Origin: Brugia malayi
Taxonomy: Eukaryota; Nematoda; Chromadorea; Rhabditida; Onchocercidae
Assembly: GCF_000002995.4 (NCBI RefSeq)
Contig: NW_025062317.1
Span: 1 to 39,463 of the forward strand
Reading direction: 5' to 3'
DNA: 39,463 bases
Made by a program: the position numbers and the translations under genes. Numbering within the stretch: the stretch's first letter is position 1; every line of letters starts with the position of its first letter. This document shows, one piece after another, positions 24,121 to 34,899 of the stretch. The notes below the pieces were generated by a model, which made no database searches, had not been told where the DNA came from, and worked only from the letters and a program-made list of their open reading frames with translations.

Positions 24121-25307
24121 ATGGCTACCATTTTTTTATAGAGTGTTACCAATTATTTATTTAAATCCAGAAAGAGCTACTGAGTTGGAGAGTTTTATTT
24201 TTCTTGATTGAAAAACTTTGTGGGCATACTTTAGTGGACTTTTATGAAATCGTAGACAACATATTATTTTTTACAACATTAAACAACATAGAGGAGAATA
24301 TATTATTTAGGAAGCTAATCACATTTGCCGTTTTGTGTGGCAAAGCTGGAGGTATCCAGCTGAAAATAATAGAGCTATCCAGAAATCTTTGTAATTAAAG
24401 ACGCTTAGTGATCGTTTCATCGAGCAGAATTTGCAATTAATTGTGATCTAGTTTGAAAATTTTTTGTTTCAGTGCATCTATTTGGCATTTGTTTTTATCT
24501 TTATATTTATTTGTATTCTTTAAAAAAAATAAATTTATTAGTCAAAAATTATAATGTATTGGTATCTTGTTGTTATAATAATGGAGTCCAATATCCTGAA
24601 TTTTTTCTATAGCGTCAATAAGGACTTTTATGAAAGTTAGCATAATCACCATCGTCATATAAAATAACGCTTCTCTTCGCAATGCAAGCTTACTAAATTA
24701 TTAAATATTTAAAACATATTCTTTCGTAGTCAGTTTGCAGAATTTTTTGATGGTTTAAGAATTTTGAAGTTCTGGATAATCATGTCGTGAAAGGTTTGTT
24801 GGTTGATATTAGAATTGTTTGCAATACAGTAGAAGGATTAATAAGCCTTTATTTTTCGCAAACGTAGTATTAATAAACAGAGCAGTAAAAGGAGAGAAGA
24901 AACTTATAATAAGGAAGATCGGAGGAATTGATATTGGTTAACAGGAAGTAGTCGACAATAATGATAACTATGAACATTTTGTTTATTAGAATTGAATTTA
25001 TATGAGTGAGGATTGGGCGTGTCTAAGATAAAATCATGTGCGTTAAGAATTGGAAGTGTTTACAATAAATTTTACTCAAAATCTCATGAGTAATAAATCA
25101 TGAGGATTGGAAGTGTTTACAATACTATGAAACTAAAAATGATTAATTAATTTTTATTAAAAATTATATATTTATTTTTTTTTTTTTTTAGATAAATGTT
25201 TTCGTGAAATTATAATTCGCGACAAATCATACTATTATTTTAGAGTTGTGAGATTCGTCTATCTGCTTTGACAAAGTCTCACAAATTCAGAAACCATTAA
25301 AAAAGAG
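24121..25307. other. Mostly AT-rich, no supported gene
   Basis: A 64-codon plus frame (24204-24398) and several short minus frames around 24190-24420 are open but unsupported. A 19-bp direct repeat ATTGGAAGTGTTTACAATA occurs at 25049-25067 and 25106-25124. Confidence 0.45.
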
Positions 25308-26660
25308 AATTTTGATTTATTTAGATCATCAGATGAAGAAGATGCAGAAAAAATATATGAACCAATGAAATAGGAGGAAAAGTTATTTTTCAACGGGAAG
25401 CTGAAAGCTTATGCTGAGAAAAAAGCAAAGAAACCTTCTATTATTTTGGATGTGAAAGTAAATTTTTTTCAAAGTTTTTTCCATTACTTTTGATATAGAA
25501 ATAACTTTTCCTCCTATTTCATTGGTCATATATATATTTTTTTTTTACTCTATTAGTAAAATTAAATTTGTTCAATAGTCCAAGAATGGTGGTATATTGA
25601 CATCTTTTTGATGTAGTAATAGTAAAGTCCGATATGCTGAATTGTATTATATCATCATCGAAAAACACTACACTGAATAATTATGCAGTTCCTGAAATTC
25701 AAAAAGTTGCTTTTTACACTGGAGTTCAGAAATCATTTTTTAGAAGTAGAATAATTCGTAGATATAGAAATTTCAAAAATATAGTTTCTTAGGATAGTAT
25801 TGCAGCCTTAGCACATATTAAATATTAGTTAGTACAGACACCAGTTTCAAACAATTTTTCTTTAAATAAGAAATCAAGAAAATTGTGTTTTCATCCGTTT
25901 TTTATTTTCACATACTGTTGAATTTTAACCTTGAGACGATACGATGAGTATGCAAGAAATAGAAAAACTTGTGAGGAAGATTGAAAAAGATGGTCTCATT
26001 TGGGGTGGTGGTCTGTTTTTGTTTGTGAAATTGTTATTTGCAAACGTGGTTATCTACAACTGATGTCCGCATAATTGTTTGCTGCGTGCGTACTATTATA
26101 ACTAGGAAATATGCTGAATCGGAACGCGGAATGTCTACTTTTTTGTCTTTTTTTAAGAGCTGAAGGAAAAGATATTGGTATGGTAAATTTCCTTGTAACT
26201 AAGAATATATCATACAACTGATTTTCACCATTCTTTGAAATGAAGTAACCATATATTAGCTGGTTTTCTCTTTCTTTTTATGGGACACTTTCAAATAATT
26301 TTTGGTTGAATATTATTGCAGAGCTTTATTTCATTTCTCTCTTTTCTAGCGAAATTGATCCCACTTGCTTAAGGTATGAAAATATTGCAAATTATCTGCG
26401 TTATGGAAGATGAAAAAGTCTCTGTGGATGATCTTATCGAGCAGAAACCGAAGAAGTATCGGGTCATATATGTTTTTATTCTTTCTTTTTTTAAGATTGT
26501 TTTTCCTTCTATTTGTCGTTCCATATCTTCATTTTCTTTTTGTTTAGGCAAAACTGGAATTCATATGAAATGACAATTTTCTTTTTTATTTGCCTTTTTA
26601 ATTTCAGGTGCAAAATGTCGACATTCTCCTTGAACAAAATTTGTCTCTTGAACAAAATTT
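25308..26660 (+). pseudogene. eef1b: Unprocessed pseudogene of eEF1B (EF-1 beta/delta) exchange domain
   Basis: Four blocks match, in order, the C-terminal half of the eukaryotic eEF1B beta/delta guanine-exchange subunit. 25308-25457: acidic linker and lead-in, SSDEEDAEKI, then LKAYAEKKAKKPSIILDVK. 25929-26010: EIEKLVRKIEKDGLIWGG. 26350 to about 26450: KLIPLAYG-like, then LQIICVMEDEKVSVDDLIEQ. 26608-26660: VQNVDI. Blocks 1-3 are separated by GT...AG-type introns in the expected phases (0, then 1), so this is a genomic duplication, not a retrocopy. It is dead: TAG at 25371-25373, TGA (25932-25934) where the PWDD Trp belongs, TAA (26370-26372) where the Tyr of the YGI motif belongs, indels after LIEQ and after VDI, loss of the AKSS motif, and a mutated acceptor before 25929 (TTTTAA). 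In a live copy this domain recharges eEF1A with GTP during translation elongation. Confidence 0.9.
25362..25525. repeat. Perfect 27-bp inverted repeat within the eEF1B pseudogene
   Basis: CCAATGAAATAGGAGGAAAA plus GTTATTT at 25362-25388 is exactly reverse-complementary to 25499-25525, with 110 bp between. AT-rich flanks extend the similarity imperfectly. The loop holds the LKAYAEKKAKK block and the following donor site. One arm carries the in-frame TAG of the pseudogene. Confidence 0.93.
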
Positions 26661-26665
26661 GAGAA
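26622..26665. repeat. Small tandem duplication at the pseudogene 3' end
   Basis: CTTGAACAAAATTTG occurs twice, 18 bp apart, where the eEF1B terminal AFNKI codons would be. It adds to the disruption of the reading frame. Confidence 0.8.
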
Positions 26666-26669
26666 GTAA

Positions 26670-27490
26670 ATGCGACTTGATAAAATTCTCTTTTTGTCTT
26701 TTAATTTTTATTATTTTCTTTTTTGGAAAATATATTTTCTTTTCTTACTGATAAAATTTTTTGTTTTGCTTTTTAAGCATGCTTTAACTGTTCAAGTGCA
26801 AAGAATGGCTTTGGCACTAAATTTTAAAAATGCTTTGTTAGTTTTATGATTTTCTGAGAGTTAGAGTAATTATTTCATTCAGAGACCCTCTGCAATAACT
26901 TCTTTCCTTTTTGTTAGTAAGTAATTGTTTTGCAACCGTCCATTTATTAGTTTCTTAGCTTTGTCGGTCTTTTATTGAAACGATTGGTAAATGTAATGTG
27001 AAGGTGGCTAATCTTGTCAACAAAAATTTGACAGGTGTTGCTATTTTGATTATAGCTGTTATATAGATGAGAGATATTCACATGCACCAATAGTATTTTT
27101 GTCTTGTCGTCTCACATAACAGCCATACAGGAAAAAAGAGGTCCTCTGAGATGAACGAACATGTGTGACGCAATTACTAGCACCTTAACTGCACTGCTAT
27201 TGTTTTCAGTTGAAACAGTAAGGTAGTATGCCTCAATGTTTTCTTTGAAGTATATCGTCTATCGTTCAATTCATGCTACAGTACTGTCGTGGATGGTTTG
27301 TTATGTGTCATTAAATTTTATTGGCTCTGTTGATGGCTATGTAAGTTGACAAGTCTGAAATATCTTCGAATGTAAAAATAATTTAGGACAGCATAATATT
27401 TGTTTATTTATAATAAAGTTTACAACGGTTATCATTTCAGTTTTGTTATTGAATGGCAAATAAAATTTGAAAAGTTTCATAATAGCTGAT
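26670..27490. other. No supported gene
   Basis: AT-rich, with one less biased patch at 27110-27200 (GTCTTGTCGTCTCACATAAC, AGAGGTCCTCTGAG). The perfect palindrome AGAGGTCCTCTGAG-type core AGAGGACCTCT is partly visible there. The minus strand there reads a short hydrophobic frame with no splice context. Confidence 0.4.
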
Positions 27491-27493
27491 ATG

Positions 27494-27752
27494 TTAATGC
27501 TCTAAAAATGCTATGAGTGATGCAAATGTGCTGAGGTGATATCCAGTAGTTTCATTATTCAGGTATATTGATACAGTCATAGCAACGAAGATTAGTATAT
27601 TAGCTGTAGAATTTATTATTTTTATCAGATCTGACAGACTCTGGTAGATTCATTTATTTTTGGAACGATGCACCAATCTTCTTACGTCAGTAGTGATTAT
27701 AGAGGATTCTAAATACGCTTCTCCAGGATACCAAAGTACTCCTTGTTCGATG
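27494..27752 (-). CDS. Two-exon C-terminal fragment resembling a rhodopsin-type receptor TM7
   Basis: Exon 27752-27686 follows GCTGCACCTAATTAG and reads IEQGVLWYPGEAYLESSIIT, then TD before a GTAAGAAG donor in phase 0. A 45-bp intron ending CTACCAG leads to exon 27640-27494, which reads SLSDLIKIINSTANILIFVA, continues to MTVSIYLNNETTGYHL and ends FLEH-stop. The NSTANILIF segment fits the NSxxNxxI(Y/F) variant of the TM7 motif found in invertebrate neuropeptide (FMRFamide-type) receptors, with a hydrophobic helix around it. Only 70 C-terminal codons are seen. The preceding exon must end in phase 2, and no TM1-TM6 exons were recognised upstream to about 30 kb. It could be a fragment, a pseudogene, or another membrane protein. 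Confidence 0.38.
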
Positions 27753-27759
27753 CTAATTA

Positions 27760-28465
27760 GGTGCAGCTTAAGCAATGCATCCATTTAGTTTTCTAATATT
27801 TATCATTCCTAACTTGGAATAATTAGCATTATGAACAATCCAAACGAGCTAATTTCGCATTTCTCCTCGCAAAGCTAACAGTTTGCATTGATCGAACCAG
27901 CATTATATTAATATAGCATAGCTTAATCTCATCATTATTTACAGAAAATCCCATATATTAATATATTAAGGTATCGTTGTTATGCTTAATGTCTCATTTA
28001 AAATTAGCATTTGCAATTTGTGGGTTACATTTTTTTACAAAATTCTCAATTATCTTTCCAATTTTAAGCCTTTAAAAGTCTTTAGCAAACAATCACAGAT
28101 GCTATACTTAAAACAACAAATTAGAAATGTTTTTTTCTCTAGTGAAAAAAATACTATAAACGATTCAAATGCATTCTGAAACATTCATTATATTACCAAT
28201 TGCTTTTTTTTAAAAAAAAAAAAAAATGTTTTTTAAGAAATCATTTTTAATGATTTTTTATTATAAATTACTAATAATCAGAGTAGATTAAGAAGAAATA
28301 ATCAGATAATATTTAAACATTGAAGAATTTCCTCCAAATTATGCCTTTAAAAAAAAAGAAAAAAATGTCAGAAAATAGACCAGTTGAAAATACTCAACTA
28401 AATCTTTCTCTCCCTCATTCTCCTTCTCTCTTTCTCCGTCATTGTTAATGAACAAAATGTGAAAA
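27760..28465. other. AT-rich, no supported gene
   Basis: Holds the frame at 27982-28179, which is AT-rich and has no support. On the minus strand near 27835-27905 a short Arg/Ala-rich frame (SFARRNAKLARLD) could be an intracellular-loop exon of the receptor-like fragment, but splice sites do not fit. An A13 run lies at 28213-28225. Confidence 0.4.
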
Positions 28466-28469
28466 CATA

Positions 28470-28625
28470 TTGGTGGAGAGGATATTGAAGTATTTTGCTA
28501 TTCCATTTTGCTCTTCAATTTTAATATTAATTTCGAGAGATATTAAACATATGTTACTCTACACAACTGCTTCTATTCCTCCTTTACTCTTCCATTTACA
28601 ACAATCGCTTGAAAAACCTGTTAAA
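28470..28625 (+). other. Open frame ending in a strong GTAAGA donor
   Basis: About 55 codons stay open up to AAATCCTCTCTAG|GTAAGA in phase 1. They read ILKYFAIPFCSSILILISRD, later PPLLFHLQQSLEKPVKSS. No acceptor or ATG gives a convincing start, and no partner exon was found. Confidence 0.2.
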
Positions 28626-28671
28626 TCCTCTCTAGGTAAGATAAATAATGCGTACGTTGTTGTAAATTAAT

Positions 28672-28974
28672 GTGTATCTGTATAAATGGATTCTTTTGCA
28701 CGGATTGCTACATTATGTAGCAAAATATCATACCTTCAGGAATAAGACTCAAATTCTTCTGAAATCTACCAGGAAATTTCTGATCGATAAAAATTTCATA
28801 AATAGATATTTGTTTTACAGAAAAAGCGTTTCATCATTTTTTTTTAATAAAATTTTTCAAAAGAATTATTTGACAGTTGCAGAAAAATTGACAAATAATT
28901 GTTGTATCGGTGGAATGCTGACGAGAAAAATTTGCTTGCTCTTTTCCAACTTAATAAAAGGGGGTTTTTGTTGA
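28672..28974 (+). other. 100-codon open frame, unrecognised
   Basis: The longest non-repeat frame in the window without an intron. It opens on GTG and has no nearby ATG. Residues are Phe/Lys/Asn-rich early on (RKFLIDKNFINRYLFYRKSV) and then LTVAEKLTNNCCIGGMLTRK. It could be chance, a transposon remnant or transferred DNA. I do not recognise it. Confidence 0.18.
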
Positions 28975-28979
28975 GGTTA

Positions 28980-31560
28980 AAATAAATGAAACAGGTAGAA
29001 AATAATATGATTATCCAGTGATTTATAAATGCTTCAGTGAATGGGAAAGTATTAGTCCACGTACTGTCTAGCAGGTGGTTCTATTGTTTCTATCAGATAT
29101 CATTGTTAGATAAAACAGTCAAATGTTGATAGCCTTATTGTGTTCGAATATTATTATGTTCGAAGTGATAGTTCGAATATTATTATTTAGTAATGATGAA
29201 TTTTTAATTTCAATATTACATACATTAAGATGAAATATGAAGTTTGGAAATGGAGTTTTAAAAAAACTAGAATTACCGTAACTGTTTTCAAACATTTCAA
29301 TGCAATTCCGATCAATTTGAAACATCAGTGATCAAAAATCTGTTGTAATAGTTTTGGATGAAGTCATTGCAAGTTATTATTGAAAAACATTTATTTTAGG
29401 TAAATAAATAAATAATAATACATAATAATAAGTAAATAATAGTAGTAATGCTAATAATCAATAATACGGGCAGAAAAAGCAAGACTAATCATTACTTATT
29501 CAGATTTATCAATGGGAAAATAATAAGAATGTTCAAATCACGATCAATGATTACGAATAATAAAGCAATTTTTAGTCATGATTGTTCACTGAAACATGTA
29601 TACACCATAGCTAATTACTCGATCGAATTTTGACAAATCATTCTTACCCAAAATTATTTAATTTTATTTCTATCTTTATGAATTTTCTCGATGATTTATT
29701 TGATGTTAAATGTTATGAAAGAATGTCATTTGCTTTTGCTTAACTGTTTAAAATAATTTTTTTTCACCTTTATTTCCTTAAAATAGAATTGTTAATCTTT
29801 TATGGCTATATTTTTATCAAATTCTAAACAAATGTGTGCGTATAGAATTCAAAAATTCATTATTTAAGTGTAAAATGACACAGCTTTGTTTGCAGTCACA
29901 TTATCAATAATAAAACATTAGTAAAATTATTATTCATCAATTCATTCTTGAAAATAAATTAAAATTTTATCATTATAAAATCTAGCAAGATGAAAAATTC
30001 TTTCATTTCTATACTTTTTATCTAATTTTTCTTAAACACATAGCACTTACTAGTTAAGCTACTAAGCTACTTATTTATTCAGTTTCATGTTTACATGAAT
30101 AATATTAACGGCATTAAATATGTACAATTAAGTAATCAAATCCCTTATTCAAGTCCTTCATTTCCTCTTCTCTCCAAGTGCTCATTTCTTTTATCAATGA
30201 TTGTAATCGAAGATTTGAAAGCATCTCATTGTCTTATACTTTTTCAAAGCAAAAATTTCAATAAAAAAATAAATTTTTCGTTGCTAATTTGTATAAAAAA
30301 AAAGAAAAAAAAAAAAACGAAGACGAAGAATAAGGAGAGAGAGAAAGAAGTGAAAAAAGGAAGAAAGCTGAAATTTTTTTTGTGAGCTTGTGAAATAAAC
30401 ACTACATATTATTCATCAACATATTGAACTAAAAAAGATAGCACGAAAACTCACTTATTGTTCTACCATTTTCTTTTCTTTTTTCCTTCTCCTTTTTCCC
30501 CTTTTATCCATCACTAGAAATTGTGAAAACGCTCGAAAGAAAAATTTTATAATATCGTATAAAGTTAGTTATGAAAGAGAAACATAAATTTTTGTTTCTA
30601 TCATCAAACTTATTAATGTCATATAAAATTATTTTAAACAAAATGAAAAAATCAAAGATAAGAAGTGGTAAAATTCATTTATATATAAGCTAATATATTA
30701 TTATTTTCAACAAGCTGATCAATTGGTTTAATTAAATTTTATTAACCCAATTTTTTTGAACGAATAAGTTAAATTGCTTACTATTTGTTCATCTATACTT
30801 ATTTTTGCTGAAGTCAGTGACGTTATTATAGTCCTCAAACATTAAATATAATTCAAATTGGTTTACAATAATCTGATAGATTTTTATATTGCTAAAATTT
30901 GCCAATTGAAAAATCTCTATCAATGGAAGGTATAAATTTCTTGTCAGTGAACTTTAATCCACTTACTGAAGAAGTAAACATTAAAGTAAATAATGACAAA
31001 TCGTGGAAAATTTGCATGTAAATTATAACTTTAATCTTGAAATTTAATTGAAAATTCCTTTGATTCACTGAGCCTAGCATTGGTTGAAAGAGTTTGAATA
31101 AGTAACGAGTGGGCAAGGGAAAAATATGGTGATAAATATGTTGTGAACAAAAATGGATAAAGAATGATCGGAATATTTTTTTTAGTCCTCTATCATTTGA
31201 ATTTCTGAATGTGGAAGTGAAATTCTTCTTAAAATCTTAAAAAATTTCATAAAATTTTGAAAATAATCTGTAATTCGAAGTTATCCAGAGATATTCATGA
31301 TAGGTTTTCTTATGAGCAACTCACTAAAACTTGATATGTTAAAACTAATTAAGTTTTTTTATCTTATGGTGAAGAGTGAAAATTTCTTGTACTAATTAAA
31401 GAGCTGTTTTCTTTTTTAATTAGATTTTCTAAGTTTCATTTGCCGGAAAAAATAAAATATATATGGTTTATTTTTAAAGTTTGTTGACTTATTTAATCAC
31501 TTTTCTTTTGCCAAAATTTCGATTTTTCTTCATCAATTGGAATGCTTTGACCAAATGAAT
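28980..31560. other. AT-rich, gene-poor
   Basis: Several short frames were inspected: 29119-29325 minus, 29448-29633 plus, 30095-30385 plus and 30892-31116 minus. All lack support. Over 30892-31020 the plus strand reads MEGINFLSVNFNPLTEEVNI before a TAA and has a GTAAAC site, so a small exon there is possible. A purine-only tract rich in AAG/GAA lies at about 30292-30372. Confidence 0.4.
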
Positions 31561-31570
31561 GCGTACCGAT

Positions 31571-31813
31571 TCAATGTAGCAGAGAAAATGAATGACATTT
31601 AATGATAGGAATACATTCACGAATATATTTAGCATAATTTATTTGTTGAAGAAATCCCTCAATTTTACTGCTGTGCAATACTCCTAGTATGTCGATGCCG
31701 TGATGATGACGCGGAGAGAGGATGATGGTTTGCTTGGGTTGACCTGTGGCTAATTGGGGTACGTCTACCTCACCGAAGAGAAACGGAAAAAGGAAACAGT
31801 AGGGAGTTGACAA
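31571..31813 (-). other. 80-codon open frame in a GC-richer patch
   Basis: The frame reads FLFGEVDVPQLATGQPKQTI, then LSPRHHHGIDILGVL. Composition over 31680-31850 is markedly less AT-rich than its surroundings, which suggests an exon or a conserved control region. The plus strand is also open over 31724-31830 (WFAWVDLWLIGVRLPHRRET), so the coding strand cannot be chosen. No family recognised. Confidence 0.22.
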
Positions 31814-31879
31814 CTGTGTCGCCCTGTAATTAGCTCTTCTAGTATCCTACCCTCTCCTAGTGCTCTCTTTTCATTCATT

Positions 31880-32250
31880 CAAACACTTTGCATGTCTTTG
31901 CATGCACTATCCCTATCTTTCATTTATTTTGCATGTTCTTACATGCCATGCATGCATCATAAACCTCTTCACATTCCATCCGTTTGTATATCGACCATTA
32001 TAACTAGTAGAGAGTTTCAAGTTGCAGCAATATTTGCATGATGATTAAGGAAGGTGTACATCTAATTTTTATTTGACTATACTCAAATTTCAGGAAAATT
32101 CAAGCCATATTGATTAGCAGAAGAACTTTACAAACATTTATCATTCACAAATATATTCGATTGTAAAAGAACATAGTAACAAATATGATGACAACAAAAA
32201 TGTGCACGCATGCATGCATAACTGCATGTACAATCATTTCAAACATGTAA
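31880..32250. promoter_or_regulatory. Cluster of GCATG / TGCATG motifs
   Basis: TGCATG or GCATGC cores are repeated at about 31890-31960 (TTTGCATGTCTTTGCATGCA, TTGCATGTTC, CATGCCATGCATGCATC), with further copies at 32033-32040 and 32206-32230 (CACGCATGCATGCATAACTG). UGCAUG is the binding element of RBFOX-family splicing regulators. As DNA, the repeats may simply be alternating purine-pyrimidine sequence. Confidence 0.3.
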
Positions 32251-33152
32251 GCATTTTCACACATTTAAGCAATTTTAAACAACTGCAAAGAGAATAAAGA
32301 ACTGTTGTTTATTTAGGTAGGAAGCCAACTAGTTGTGTAAGGCAATTTGATGTCACTCGCTAAATCCGATTAACGCCTTCATTCTTCTTACCATGATAAT
32401 TACTACTGCTATTGGCAAATATTCAGTAATATCGAATACTGTAGCTCGATGAAGTCCGATACTGTTCCTCACAAACTTTTAATTTAGCATATGCAATCAG
32501 TTTTGCATATAAAATTCTCATCAAAAATATTTGGGAATAATGCAACTAATCGCTGTTTCAAAAATTTATGCATTTCATGAAAATTCATCAGATTAATTTT
32601 TTATCTATATTTTATTTTCATTTCGAAAATTCTAGTTTTGTAGTGACAATCAGTCTGTGCAAACATTATAAACTTCTAAAGTAATTTCCGTGAGATTCTG
32701 CGCATCGATTTAATACTGTTATTGCATTAGACAATTACATCATTAGCAATTATTTTATCATGTTTTAATTATTTTCATTACTTTATCATAAATAAAGGAT
32801 ACTTTCGTAACTATGCTGATTAAAGTAACTCAAATAAATTAAATTGAAGTCATTCTTATCAAAATACGAAAGATATTGTAACTGATAAAATATTTATTTC
32901 ATTTCTGCTCTGTCACTATTTCGAGAGTTGATTTTTTGAATTGTGATGTCATGTTAGCTTAGATTTTTTAGCAGTAAAAGTCATGCTGTTTAACAAGTAT
33001 TACTCATAGCTACGTTTTCAGATATCTTTACTGTTTTAGAAATTACAGTAATAAGTAGTACACGAAACAATTATAAATGGTTGGAGAAAAAGAAAAAGTT
33101 CTTCGTTTCTATTTATTAATATTTACACAAAGTTATGATAGGAAAAGTAAGA

Positions 33153-33224
33153 TGTGAATTGTTTACTTAAGTATCGGTGAATGACCGCTTACCGCAATCA
33201 CCGGTACTTCACAAACAATTTATA
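33153..33224 (+). ncRNA. MicroRNA-like hairpin with UCACCGG 3' arm
   Basis: The two arms pair as follows. TGTG (33153-33156) pairs with TATA (33221-33224, including wobbles). AATTGTTT pairs with AAACAATT. A 4/3 internal loop follows. AAGTATCGGTGA (33169-33180) then pairs with TCACCGGTACTT (33198-33209) over 12 consecutive pairs including one G-U. The terminal loop is about 17 nt. The stem of about 24 pairs and total length of about 72 nt suit an animal pre-miRNA. The likely 3p product, starting at 33198, begins UCACCGGUACUU. Its first seven bases equal those of the nematode miR-35/36 family (UCACCGGGU...). The genomic context is intergenic. No expression evidence is available here. Confidence 0.35.
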
Positions 33225-34890
33225 ATGCTACCAAAATGATAACACAACAACTTTTACAAGTAGGCATGGAAAAGAAACAAATATTTGCATAGGAAAGGTG
33301 TAAAAGGTGAAAATAAATGTATAGTTAATATCGATTCGTTATAAGCACATAATTCAATGGCACATACTTTTCTACGCATTTTGGTATATTATGCATAAAC
33401 CAAATTTAAATAGATAATAGTAATTACATAAGTTGATAAGATATTTCCACTTTTTTTTTTTGGAGTTAAAAGTTTTGGTTGAAACTTTAGAAAGTAACAG
33501 TAAAAACAAAAACGTTAAATCTCCACTTTCTTTAAAATAAACCTAAACAATTGCGAGACAAATCAGATAGTAATGATAACAACAACAACTTTACCATAGA
33601 ATATTCTTAGAGTTTCAGAATCTGAAACTTATAAATATAATCACAAAAAACAAATATTCCCTGAACACTTTTGATATATATATGATTGAACTACCAGGAA
33701 TTTTTTTATAACTTAATTTGGCAAGAATAGTTTAAAGTATTAAAGTAGTTTAAAGCAATTTTTTATGTTTCCAAAAAAAATATTTTTCAATATTTAATTG
33801 ATTTATTGGTTAATATAAACTTGTCAGATTTTTTACTTCGTAGCCAAAAATACCATTTATCTAAGTTTTTTAATACAAATTATTTAATTTCTTCGATAAT
33901 ATTCCCAGAAATTTCTATTACAGCTATTCATAGCTGCTAATGTGTCAAATGCACATGAAATGAAATTTGCATGCATTTCGCATATAAGTGCAAAAGTATT
34001 CATTTGAAATGTTTAAGATTAAATTAGATAGCTTTTGTATATATTAAATGGTCAATAGCATCAGGTAATCAAAATGGAACAATTTAGAAAAATTCTGAAT
34101 AATGTTCTTTTTTCTTTTTTAATTCAGTTCAGAAAGAGTCATTAAAGGTTAAGAATCGGAGAAAAAACTTTTTTGTTCCCTATAAAATAATCAGCCAACG
34201 AGATACAAACAAATAAACAATTGTTAAGCATGGCGCCACTATGGCTAACATGAAAATAACTAAAAAATATCATATTTCCCGATGTTTTTTTTCTTTATTT
34301 TTAGTCAGTTCAACTGATGGAAAACTTTTAGCCATTGATATTGTTTGCAATATTATTTAAGCCTCTTTAGTAAAAAGTTTTTTTTTACTAAAAGAGGAAA
34401 GAAATTTGAAAAAGAAATTATATGTGATAAATATTGAGTTATCAGTAGTTTTAACTTGTCCACTCTATTCATAAAGATATAGTTTTATAATCTGATCTGT
34501 TCTAATCTGAATGGTTTTATAATTTCTTGCACTAATCTATTACATTTGTTAATTTTAATGTTTTGTATAAATTTTCCAGAAAATTTGACAATGCAAGTCA
34601 TCAAATTATTCTCTTTACAAAATTCAATTTTGACTTTACTTCGCAAGGCTCTAAAAATAAAAGTAGTAGCATATTTGCTAATTGATAAATTTTCATCGTT
34701 TATCACTTTTGATCGAAAGAATTAGTCGTCCAAGATTTCCAAAGTATTCCCTATTTGTTTGGTAGCTTAATGAACATGTCATCTTATTCTATCCTGCTTT
34801 TTCTTTTTTTTTTTTCAACTAATTGTCACTTAGACTTCATATTTACCTTCATCTAACTTATAGATATGTTTCGTTCGCTTGTTCAATCCA
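33225..34890. other. AT-rich, no supported gene
   Basis: A 73-codon minus frame (34485-34706) reads KENNLMTCIVKFSGKFIQNI but lacks splice sites and composition contrast. An interrupted inverted repeat CTTTTAG...CTAAAAG-like pairs TTTAGTAAAAAGTT with TTTTTTACTAAAAG at 34367-34394. Otherwise nothing. Confidence 0.45.
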
Positions 34891-34899
34891 ATTTGCTCC

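Noticed and set aside
24204..24398. 64-codon plus frame (IELSRNLCN end)
   Set aside because: Several frames on the opposite strand are equally open; no acceptor, donor or motif.
26369..26551. 60-codon minus frame
   Set aside because: Antisense shadow of the eEF1B pseudogene block, whose plus strand has clear family similarity.
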